Positions 53,701 to 64,000 of a stretch of DNA of 64,000 nt are shown piece after piece. The first letter of the stretch is position 1. Every line of letters begins with the position of its first letter. Made by a program: the position numbers and the translations under genes. This DNA comes from Toxotes chatareus. Its lineage: Eukaryota; Chordata; Actinopteri; Toxotidae. The DNA is taken from positions 12,138,535 to 12,202,534 of the forward strand of contig CM028903.1 of NCBI GenBank assembly GCA_016801885.1, read 5' to 3'. The notes beneath the pieces were generated by a model that had not been told where the DNA came from, ran no database searches, and saw only the letters and a list, made by a program, of their open reading frames with translations.

Positions 53701-56700
53701 GCTGACACAGCTTAATTTTCAATCACATGAAATGTGGTCTGGAGAGAATTTTGCCTTCCATGCATTGTTCAGAAAGGCTGATATTTGCATTGGTAATGGC
53801 TGTATTTAATAACTACATATACACTTTTTTGCTACTATTGATAAACACATACATGTGAAAGGACTCATTTCTTTGTGACTTTAAGTGGCACAAGAGTTTA
53901 CAAATGGGCAAAAAGACTAATACCAAAGGTCTCTGAAGTCAAACAATTATACTTTGGATCCAGAAGTCCAGTATTTACAGAATACATCCAAGAGTTTCTG
54001 TCTTTGTTGTGCACAGCGTCACAACAGTAGCAAACAGATGCTGACAAATACCGGCAGCCTTGGTGGATTTAGTCTCTATTCAACAGAGTGCTTTCTTGTT
54101 GAGACTGGTATTTAGGTATATTGCATTCTCTATTATATTTCAGACCCACGCTCATTGGCATTATGTTGTTGACATAAACACACTTTGAAAAATTGGTTTT
54201 CAAGAAGGCTTTAACTTTATCAATCGTTATCCTTCTTTTTTTTTCGTGACAAACACTAACATCCCCTTTCAGCTTTTTTATGAAGCTCAAGGACTTTGGC
54301 TTTTGCCTGTATTAAAACATAAACCTGAGGATCAAACATGGTTGGAGAAATTCTCAAGTACTGAATAATCCAACAATGTTTTTTCATTGTTTTTAAAGCG
54401 AGTAGTGTTTTTTTTTTTTTCTTTATGTCGTGGGTTGTTAAAAACCAACAAAAGAAAATCTTATGCGGGTTCTTTGTTGCTTTGTAAACTAGTATACATA
54501 CTGCATATATGTACCATGATGTAGGTGTGATTCTGGCACATAAACGACCTACTGTTTAAAACAGGAATACATGCTACCGTATGAGATAATCTTAACCTAC
54601 TTTGGTGGATGATGGAATGAAGGATGTTTTGCTGTCCACTGGAAGTTTTAGGAGTTTTAATCCTGTTTGTGGATACTATCCATTTTTTCTCCTTTCCTCA
54701 GAAACAATAGCTGTTGTAAAATGATGTGGGAAGGCCTAAGGGGCCAGAAAGCTGCTGAAACTTATGGATATTTGTAACCCTCTCACTTTCTCTATGACTT
54801 GCTTTTTAGGTTTTCGGGGTTTAGATGAATAATAAATGAATCACAAATCTTAAGATTGTCAACCTCAAAACAGGACTGTGTAACGCCTTTGATTGTTACT
54901 GTTTTCTTCATGCCAAGACACAGGGAATGTGTCTTAGCCATTCAAGCTGCATCCAGAGAGCCATTTATAGGGTTCTAAATATATGAATGCAGTTATTACT
55001 GAAACTCAGGTATAAATATCTATCTTTCAGGCTGTCACCTGTAATTGTAAAACCTCAAAGATGACCCATTTTCTGAGATGTGATACTCTCCAAACAGAAG
55101 AGGAGTTGTTTTCCTAACATTCTATGCATTAGAAGCATGAACTTAAATACCATGGAGTATACTTGAAGTCACATGGGAATCAAACAACAAGAAACTGTAA
55201 TCCTGGACTCTTGTGCCAACAAGTAATTTGTTAATTTCGCAGTTGTAACTGCTAACATATGAACTAACTGTTCACTAAACCTCTCCCCTGAGCAGTGGCT
55301 AATCATAGCTGAGAAAAAACAACCACAGTGGGCAGAGCTCTGCAGTCACACTTTGGATTTCTATGCATGTTGAACAAGTGTGTATGGAGCTTTAGTAAGA
55401 TATTCCATATTCCAAATATAAAGAGTTTGGATGGTGACAAGGGATAAGACACCAGCTTTTGCCTAGCACTAGGTGGGTTCCCATCCAAATGCTGTGCAAA
55501 TTTCAACCAAACTTCATTTAACTTAATTGAATTCAAAATTCATCAGAAGAAACTGTGAATTCATGCCCATTTCCATCCACTATTGTTATATTGAATATTA
55601 GTTGGTTTGTCAAGATAAACATTTGGGGTTGCTGATTTTCTCGTCAAGTACCATAAAAAGTGCCATTGCAGAGGAAGGGGATGTAGCAAGATGATTTAAT
55701 TAAAGGAGCACCAGCCAAACCTTAGATGGTGAAAAAATGAAGAGATGGAAATATGCTATTTATGTGTTTCATACATTGCTTTGAGGGTTGTTAAAGCCTC
55801 CTTGTCGCTCCACATACTTCTGATATCTTCATCTGCTGCTTTACATCAAATGCTTCACGTACATCACGATTCATTCCTTTTAAGTCTGTCTCTATTGTAC
55901 TTTGTCACATTTTGCTTTTACTGATATACCATATTCCACCTCAGCCAAGCGTGGAAATGTTTTTTAAAATTTCTGGCATTTCCACTCAAATACTCAAATT
56001 GAAAATGGAGATAAAAACAAGCGGACTGAAAACCACATGCTTTCTAAAAACGATTCATTACTTCAAGAATTACCAAGAATTTTGTGTGGTAAATCTGCCA
56101 GTGTTATCCATTTAAAGTATATATAAGACATTCAAGAACAGAAAGCTTGAACAGTGGAAGGGGCTTAGCGACAGTTCAGTTAAGTATGTAGATGACCAAA
56201 TCTCTTAGTTACAACACTGTTGCACAACACTGCAGAACAGGCTCTGCAACGTTGTACTGAAGTTGTTTCAGTTGTGAAGTATCAAAGCCTTCACTGATTC
56301 TCTAGCTGCGGGGTAAAAGCGTATATTACATACAACAAACGCACTGAGATGATATGTGTGTCATTTGGAGGTGAGTAGGCTGATTTGGCAAGTGCACAGA
56401 GGGAATGAGTTAGCTTGAAGACTTTTAAAAGCATAATCCATGGGGTTTTTCCATGTTTCTTTTTCTGAATTTAGGACATATTGTAATGCCTGACATCCTA
56501 ACGATGTCTTGTTCCCCTCATGGTGACTGGCTGGTTTTGTACAAAAATTAAATGTCAGCCATTGACAATGTTATTTTGTCTTACTCGTGTGAAACAAAAT
56601 AATTGTGAGAATACATAATTATACAAATAGTTTTGCTTTAGATTTAAATACAAGTATCCACCATTACTGATAAGAGTATTCTACAGAACTTTCTTTGAGC

Positions 56701-56785
56701 AACATTCATTTTATGTTTTGAGGCACAGTGTGCATTGAAAAAAAGTCCCTTTGGTTACAGTAAAGCCTCCCTACATCTGTGGCAA
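50702..56785. other. Intergenic stretch, no gene seen
   Basis: A LINE-like 3' tail at 51880-51925, pyrimidine-rich DNA at 52195-52340 followed by purine-rich DNA at 52375-52560, and T runs near 54405-54420. A possible repeat phrase (GGTGGGTTCCCATCCAAATG) lies near 55470. No coding block is recognised. Confidence 0.65.
51880..51925 (+). repeat. LINE-like 3' tail fragment
   Basis: GCAATGACCCAATTTCCCCT followed by CAGGGATCATTAAAGTTT, close in layout to the minus-oriented fragment at 39848-39890 and to 3' ends of fish LINEs. Confidence 0.4.
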
Positions 56786-56839
56786 CTAGACTTCATCCTC
56801 ACTCAGGCTGTCTTGATTCAGTGTAGATGAGGGCATGCT
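56786..56839 (-). other. Candidate last coding exon of an unknown gene
   Basis: After a long pyrimidine-rich tract and CTTCAG acceptor on the minus strand there are 17 codons (reading SMPSSTLNQDSLSEDEV) and a TAG stop at 56786-56788. The acidic end looks protein-like, but it is short and no partner exon was identified to the right. Confidence 0.2.
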
Positions 56840-59800
56840 CTGAAGTAGAGAAAAACAAAGCAGAAAAAAGAGAATGTCATTTGTGATAAGAAGCAACCTG
56901 CTCCATGTTAGAGTGACTCAAGTGGTAAAATCCTGGCTCTTAGATATAGCACATCTGTGCTTTAGTGACCAAGAAAAACTCAAAGTGGTGCAGTAGTCAG
57001 GTTTATGGAGGCTTTATGAATGTTCCACAATAAAGAGTAGAGTCATTCAAACATCTGTGGACCAATGGAGCACAGATGATGCCCGTTTTCTTCAGCATCA
57101 ATGAAACTACTTGGATTAGTCGGGAGATAAAAATGAATGTAACTTCTCCTCCTCCTACCAGCTCCCAGGTCACGCATTTCTCATGTGTTTTAACAGTTTG
57201 CTTTGAAAGGCTCTAAACTGCATGGCTCTCAGCACAAAAAAAAAAAAAACTTATTGAAAATACTGACAATCATGGGAGAAAAAGGAAATGGATGAGGATA
57301 ATCCGATAAAGTTCACTGCAGAGACAACCACTAGTGACCCACATTCAGATTCTTGTGGTTTCACCTCCCTGAGCCTTAAGTGGGAGATAAGAAAGGAGAG
57401 GGTTGGCATTGGCTTTTGGCTTACACAGAGTTCAGCTCTGCCTACCTCTTGTATTGGTCCCTCTGAAAAAACTTATATATGTTTTTTTTTTTCTGGGTGT
57501 CACAGTTGAGCTGACTATAGCTTATTGAAACAGAGCAAGATAACCTTTGTGACAACGCAGATAGTGGCTGACTCTGGGCTGGATCAGCTTCCAAACCGGC
57601 AGATCTGGGTTACATTCATAACAGTTTTACTGCCTTATTCCAGATGTGTCCCAGGTGCAGGTTGTGTACTCTGTGGAGTGGGCAGTGCCATTTGGACCTC
57701 ACAGTTAGTCAGGCAAATCAAAAATGATGCAGGCCAGGCTTGTAGGAACAATTACAAATAAGCCAGATCCACACTGGTATTGGCACGCTGGCCCTGGTCC
57801 ATATTACAGACTTATGAAGGCTCTTGACCAGATCTGGGCCATGTGACTTTTGCTGTCAGGGACTCTTTTAAATCAACTTGGAAAAGCAAGCTAATACTGC
57901 TCCCTTACTTGAAGTAGTGCAGCACTGGTCTTTGAGACAGTTCAATTTTCTCATTTGACAGTTTTTTTCAAAGTACCTTGCCCATTTTGTCATATTTGCA
58001 TCTCTATGAAGCAATACTTGCAAATGCAAATTAAATCTCATTAAGGAGACAAGAGGGGCTATCACATGTTAGTCACATTTTGAAACTCATGTGTCACTGG
58101 TGATTTAGTACCTCCCACTATGGTGAATCAGCGCTCAAGTGCTGACCTGATGCAAATCAAAAAAGCCCTGCTAAAAATATTCAACATGTTGTGCATCCCC
58201 CTTGCTGTCTCGCTTGCTTTTTCTCATCCTTTGACGCACCAAGATCAGAGCAGATGCTGAGCATTAGTTTGCAATATCCTCTCGTCACAGCAGATGGGCA
58301 GCATCAGAAACAGAGGCATCATATTTTCTATCAATTCAATGGTTCCCCCTGATCCTGGAAAGTCCCTTGTGTGAAATTACATTATAAAGAAATGTCAAAA
58401 GTGAAAATGTTGTGCTTTTCTGAAATTCAGAGGTAATGGATCTTGTTGCTGTAAAGTTTTTACTTGTCACTTTTGTGAATGTGTAAGTAAGTCTTTTTTA
58501 AAGTTACAATGCAAAATATGGCAAACATGGTGTTTGGGCAAAAAAAAAAGAAAAAGAAAAACTCTCAACAATGGTTCAAAGTTTAAAACACCCTTCCCAT
58601 TATACTGTCTCAGAAGTATTTAAATTGATTTGTTATGCTTCAGTAAACACAGTGACAAAAGTCACAGTGCACTGCTTTATCATGTGACCATAAGGCACCA
58701 AATAGCTGTTAATAACAGATTCCTTCTGGCTGAAAGAGCAGTGATCTGGATGATCAGTTCTCCTCAGCAGGCCTGTTTCTGTTGCTGAGTTACTGATACC
58801 CCTCTCCACGAAGCCATTCAGAACTACACATTCAGGTAATTAGCTTAGCACATGTGCATTTAGATTTTTAAAGGAGCCTATCAGCAGCAGCCCACTGAGG
58901 AAAACCAAGACACTCTCCCTGCAAGGTTTTATCCTCTTTCCACTTTTTGTCCTGGTGACTGTCTTAATAATGTGTTTCCTTGTTATCAGTGTTATCTTCT
59001 CAGTTCAACATGTTCTCTGCTCCCCCAGCACAATCTCTCAACTCTTTAACTATTTAGTAAGGTTCCCCAGATCAGTGTGGAGAGGGACCTTTGGAGCTGT
59101 TAGTCAGCAGTTCAGTAGTTTTTCCCCTCTGTATTAACCTCCTCTCACTGACACATGGATACATCCAGACAACACAGTTACAGCTGCTGCCCTTTCTGAA
59201 GTATATCCCTGTGCCATCCAGGATTTCAGGCTGATACAGGTTGATACAGGTTGGCTTGTTTCCACGAAGTGTAAAGTCCTTGATCCTCGCTAACCTTTTC
59301 TTCCTTTTAAAAATGATCCTGTTCGATTTGGCATCATATTGTATATGTTGCAATATGCTGTAACATATGTTGCAACATGCTGTAACACTGCAACATAAGA
59401 AACAGTAATTACTGTCTTCTATATCTTAAGGGCTTAAATTCAGAGGCTATTATCTATTTACATACACAAGCATGTCGTGGCAGTGAAATGTAAATCTCAC
59501 TCAGCAGAGAAAGCAGTCGCTTCCACTGTCTGGTGAGGTTCAGGAGCTGTGTGAGCGCACATTTCAAGCCGAGGGCACCAGAGCGCATAAGTGGCAGGAG
59601 AAGAAGTAAGGAAAATGCGGGAGAAAAGAACCCTTTTCTTATTTATTTTTCATGTGCAGGTCTCTCCCAGTTTTCCATCACTCTATCCTATGGCATCAAC
59701 AAGGAGGAGATAATCCTCTGTTTGATTCCCATGAGCATGGCATTGCAGCAACTTGTAAGAAATATTTCATTAGATCTGCTACCAATCTGCAGAAAAAAAA

Positions 59801-62574
59801 AAAAATCTCCATTTCAGACTGACTTCAGCAGCAGCCAACTTCAGCAACTAGGAGTGACAAATTCTGCCCTTTGCCACAAACTGTAGCCTCTGGGCTGGGC
59901 TGCTCTTTGCAGCCTTCAGCAACACATCATGGACCAGCGAGCATGAAGTGATTTTTAAGTTATGGTGGAGATGAGTGTAGACAGCTGCTAAGAGAGGCTC
60001 TTGTCATCCATTGGGCGCCAAGCAGTTGGTAGACAGATTAAGAGAGGAGATGTCCTTGTTACTGGTGGGTTTTAAATCCATCAGTGATCTTTCTGTGTGC
60101 ATAGTGTAGTGAAAAACCTGTCAAAGGGGCCCACTCCACTCTTGGTGACAAGATGGCCAGAATAAATGAGCACCACCCATAGATTTGAAAGAAATGTGCA
60201 TGCAAACATCATCTATTCCCAGAAAGAGAACCTACTGTGTCACACATCCATAAAGTAATGGAATTTTCAATATTATGTCACGGAATTAATTTAGTCATTC
60301 ACAGCCATGCCCTTCTCTGAAAAGTCAGGCTTTTGTTGAATCATGGATAAAGACTGGGTCACAGATGTGCTTCGGAAGGGTCACAGTGTTACTGTTGTAT
60401 GCTTTAATAAGGCTTGTTCCTGAGAACAGACTGAAATAATCAGATATGACAAAGTTAGAAAATCTCTGCTGCTGCCACCCCAGCTACTTTTTCCCTTTGG
60501 AATCAGTTACATGCTACAAGATTTGACCTTATTTAGCTCCAATTAATGCAACTTAAACAAATTTAAAGGAGTGGGTTGAAAATTACTTGAGAGAACCAGC
60601 AATATGCTTCTTTATCTTAAAAATTTGCTTGGACAGCTAGTTCTGTGCTTGAGGCTTGTAGAAGCTTTACTGCAAAGTCCTGGCATGTTTACTAGTCCAG
60701 CATAGAACAAGCTGTTGCAATGTGCCTGGACTTAAAAGTTATGCCAGATGCAGAGGCATTTCATTAATTATAGGTCTCCTGTTGAGCTAGGGTACAGTCA
60801 CAGTCAAAAGTTCCAATTAAAAGATGTCTTGGGTCTGTCAAAACTGTTCAAAAGACTGAGCAACAGTGAAATCTTTCATTTATTCACTTTAATCTATATC
60901 ATGACCTGACTATATCTCACACTTTCCACAGAACAAGAAACAAAACCAATTTGCATCCTTCTCTGCATATGAAGACATAAATTATTAGCTTGAAATATAC
61001 AGTAAAGCCATTTTTATTTGCATGGATGTACTATTTTGGACCAGTATCACAATGTAAAGTGTGAGGCTTGAACAGAGGAAAACTGGGCTCTAAAGGCAGT
61101 GAGTTCAGGAATAGAGACAGCTGACCTGAATCACAGGTGAGACAAAGAGACTGTCAGAAGGTCAATGGCAGCATATGTGTCAGTGTCTGAATTCAAAGAA
61201 AAGCTGCATAGCATCTATCTGGTACAGGCTGATTTCTCATGTGTCTGTGAGGTGGTTTCTTTTCTGCTAGCTAGATTTGGAGGATAGTAGAGTATAATTA
61301 AAAGCATTGTAAAAGCAAAAGAGTAAAAGCATTGAAATTCATTGAATAGAAATTGGTGGATTTAGTCTTTTCATGGCCAGTACAAGTATTTGTGCCAGTG
61401 ATCACTAAAGTTGCTATAAATGAGTGGTAAAATCCTTACACCTTCAACTGGGAGTATTAATGCATGAACAAAAATGACTGTGGCTCTGGAGAGACATTGG
61501 ACCAGTCGGTGAAAATCACTCAGACAATGTTGTGGCACTTTGGTTAGAGCGGTGATGGAAAATTCTATCACCCTCTGGAGGTCTTGTTTGACCTCTGTTA
61601 GAAATTTCATATTTCTTTTTCTGTCCTCCTGCAAGAAGTAGTAAACTGTCAGGATGAGGGCTGCATTTTATCCCATCAGCTGTTCTAAGCCAGTACTGTT
61701 GAACTCAATTGGCTTGGGCTTCACAAATGACTACTTGATTTATTTGGATGCTCAGTACACTTAACCATTATGACAATAAGGTAGTAAACTAATGAATTAC
61801 CATTTCTCCTGGAGATGAGAAATAATTTGGATGTTTGCCAGTTTATCCTTTAAATGACACAGTTATTTGGATATTTGTGATTTCTTAAGTATGAAACCAA
61901 ACAAAACATCAACCTGAACTCTAAATGTATATCTCTAACCATAAAATGCCCAGTTGCTATGATAAATACCAACAAAATTTCCTAATGGTTGTGAAATATC
62001 TTCTCTCCTCTCCACCCTTGTCAGGACATTTGGTATTAGAACACATGCACGCACACACAGTGAGAAGGCAGCTTTCATGGTTTGAGAGGCATTGATAATT
62101 TGAGTTGAAATGAGCTTGTCTTCATTAATGACAGTCACCGCTAAACCGTTTATCTCCACATACCCAGGTTACTGTGTTAAAACGACTCCCTCTATGCAAT
62201 TCCTACTAATAGCTCTCTTTAATGTCAAAGAGAGAGCACAGCCCTGGAGGAGAGTGCTTTCTTCCTGTCTTTGATAAATTTAAAATATACATGATGCATG
62301 CATGTGAAGAAATGTCATCAAAAGGTAACATTAAAACACAGTCACTGACTTGTTTCTCTCCAGGTCCTGGTTGTCCCTACAACCCATCTAAGGTGATGAC
62401 AGGTGTGAGCTAATTAATGTAATTCAGTTAGCTCGAAAGTGAATCAAAGAGGATAAAGTGAGCTCAGCATGCTGAGGCATGATGACTTGGCCGTGCCAAG
62501 TTTATGGCAAAGGAGACTGAACACAAGCAACAAAAGCACCAAGAAATGCTATTAATGTGTAGGTGCAAGTGAAT
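56840..62574. other. Intergenic stretch, no gene seen
   Basis: AT-rich with scattered A/T runs (57236-57250, 58540-58560, 59800-59810). A short imperfect 22-bp tandem repeat (GTTGCAATATGCTGTAACAT-like) lies at about 59346-59392. The minus-strand open frames at 59072-59353 and 61371-61634 have no recognisable similarity. Confidence 0.65.
59346..59392. repeat. 22-bp imperfect tandem repeat
   Basis: Two copies of a GTTGCAA(T/C)ATGCTGTAACA unit, with a third partial copy. Confidence 0.65.
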
Positions 62575-62645
62575 TGCTTCAAATTTGGAACAAACATTCA
62601 ATTGGACTCTAGTATGAACTGATTATACAGTATTCTGGTGGTCAA

Positions 62646-62666
62646 AGGTCAAGGTCACTGTGACCT
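62646..62666. promoter_or_regulatory. Perfect oestrogen-response-type palindrome, copy 1
   Basis: AGGTCA-CTG-TGACCT at 62652-62666, an exact IR3 consensus, with another AGGTCA directly before it (62646-62651). It is repeat-derived; activity is unknown. Confidence 0.4.
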
Positions 62667-62787
62667 CATGTCCGTCCCATTCTTGTGAATGGAACATAGC
62701 AGCAACACCTGGAGGGAATTTCATTACATCTGACACAATCATCCACTTGGACTTGGAGAAAAAAACTCATTAAACTTCGGTGGTCAA

Positions 62788-62809
62788 AGGTCAAAGGTCA
62801 CTGTGACCT
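62788..62809. promoter_or_regulatory. Perfect oestrogen-response-type palindrome, copy 2, with DR1
   Basis: AGGTCA-CTG-TGACCT at 62795-62809. The AGGTCA at 62788-62793 forms a one-base-spaced direct repeat (DR1, the PPAR/RXR or HNF4 type) with the first half-site. Confidence 0.4.
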
Positions 62810-63027
62810 CACAAAACACATTTTTGGCCATAATACAAGAATTCATACCTTATGATAAAATTTCCCCAGTGTCTAACAGGGTAAAATGATGAAAGATGAC
62901 ATTTTATAACCAAAAAGTCAAAGGTCAGCTTCATCTATTATACATATATGAGTGTGGACAGACATGGATGTAAACTGCAACTTGACTGGTTGGCGGAGGC
63001 ATTACACTGCGACACAGCAACTCTAGT

Positions 63028-64000
63028 TAGGACCTGCAGCTTTTCATCCTTGCCCTCATTCTTATGCATTATGCATTAAGAAAAAGATAAGTGTACAAAT
63101 AATGACCTGTGCTACCTTTACAACTGCTTTAACCATACTGTATTAACATACTGTATTAATAACAGCATTGAGAAGTGATAGAGGATGTGTTAAATATGAA
63201 ATACACAGACAACCACTTAGTGCAGGGTCCTTTAATCTCCGTGGCACAGAGAATAATAACAGGAGTGAGGACAACATGCTCAACAATGGACTTCCAGCAA
63301 AAGAGCCTAATCCTTGGAAAAGCAAGACCATTAAAGTGGAAAAACACTGCAGCAGCCCGGCAGCTGTACTGCAGCAATCCAGCTGATCGTGGGTATTTGA
63401 AATAATATGTGTCCACAATAAACTGTGGAGGATTAAATGTATGAATTGCTTAGGGAGTGCTAAAAAACTGGTTTTAAGGCATAGAATACAGATATGCCTT
63501 TATGTGGATTATTTTTTGTCTAAAGCTCAAGGCAGCATCAAATACAAGTAGTCTATGTCCCTTGAAAGAGGTTAAAGACACAAGTGTGATGCCCGTGAAC
63601 AGGTTTAAGGTTTGCTTTACAACTGGTGTTTTCTTCTTCTGAAAAATTATAGTAGAGAACACGGCAATGTTTCAGTGGTGTGCTGTGTGGGAGCAGTATG
63701 ATGTACAAAGGGGATGGTCACTGGTAAGCTTATGATTATAGCTGATTATAAACTTGCTGTGTATGCCATGTTATGATCGTATTCTTACTGTATATATACT
63801 ATAAAAATAAAAAACATTTTTTTTTCCCTTTAATATCAAGTACAATTGCAGCCCAGTTAAATAGTGTTTTAAGAATTTAATGAGTGGTATGCTGACTTTT
63901 TTTTAAAGGTAAAGGCTCCGACAGTTTGTACCTGCAGCACTTTTATCTATTTTTATTCTTATTGGGTCAGGCTGAGACACAGCTTGCTGTTCATGCAGTT
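63028..64000. other. Right end, no gene seen
   Basis: Overlapping open frames of 70-90 codons at 63143-63418 lie on both strands. None has recognisable similarity. A T run is at 63817-63827. Confidence 0.65.

Larger units (their letters stand above)
62575..63027. repeat. Teleost repeat carrying nuclear-receptor half-sites
   Basis: Contains CATTCTTGTGAATGG, GGTCAAAGGTCAAGGTCACT, TTTTTGGCCATAATACAAGA and, at the end, TTGGCGGAGGCATTACACTG, phrases I recognise from an abundant fish interspersed repeat. Two diverged internal copies of the GGTCA-rich section are present (about 62640-62670 and 62780-62812). Confidence 0.6.

Noticed and set aside
59072..59353. 93-codon minus-strand open frame with a basic segment
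   Set aside because: No known domain, no convincing splice context, and a short internal tandem repeat.
63143..63418. Overlapping open frames on both strands near the right edge
   Set aside because: Neither strand matches a known protein. Openness on both strands suggests low stop density, not coding.

Overview
This window is vertebrate nuclear DNA, most likely from a ray-finned (percomorph-type) fish. It has small GT-AG exons in long AT-rich introns, many (CA)n tracts, several interspersed repeats that I recognise from memory as common in teleosts, and a fish-type endogenous retrovirus. No bacterial-style genes or operons are present. I cannot name the species.

Positions 1-14675 (minus strand) hold the 5' two-thirds of vps53, the VPS53 subunit of the GARP and EARP tethering complexes. 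Fourteen coding exons, the last cut by the window edge, can be chained with matching phases and GT-AG junctions from the start methionine at 14675 to about residue 467. The 3' exons lie beyond position 1. This is the only cellular gene I can establish. Positions 14676-20083 are its upstream flank: a probable promoter, a tRNA-derived SINE, and one unexplained exon-like block (18090-18243, minus).

Positions 20084-26403 are a complete proviral insertion on the minus strand. Two 397-bp LTRs differ at a single base and are flanked by a perfect 5-bp target duplication (AATGG). A primer-binding site fitting tRNA-Tyr and a polypurine tract are present. The leader carries a tandem array of paired perfect hairpins. 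The interior is a ruin: gag is reduced to its first part, the protease still has its DSG motif, RT is frameshifted with a damaged YVDD box and is split by a nested LINE fragment, integrase is reduced to its zinc-binding end, and env is spread over several frames. The contrast between nearly identical LTRs and a decayed interior is the most interesting point here; it suggests a defective element mobilised in trans, or LTR conversion.

Positions 26404-64000 contain no gene I can support. This stretch holds SINE, LINE and DNA-transposon remnants, microsatellites, a small Ty3/Gypsy RNase H relic, a locally tandem teleost repeat, a repeat carrying two perfect oestrogen-response-type palindromes, and a recurring layout in which a pyrimidine-rich tract is followed closely by a purine-rich tract. 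One short candidate terminal exon (56786-56839, minus) is reported as speculative.
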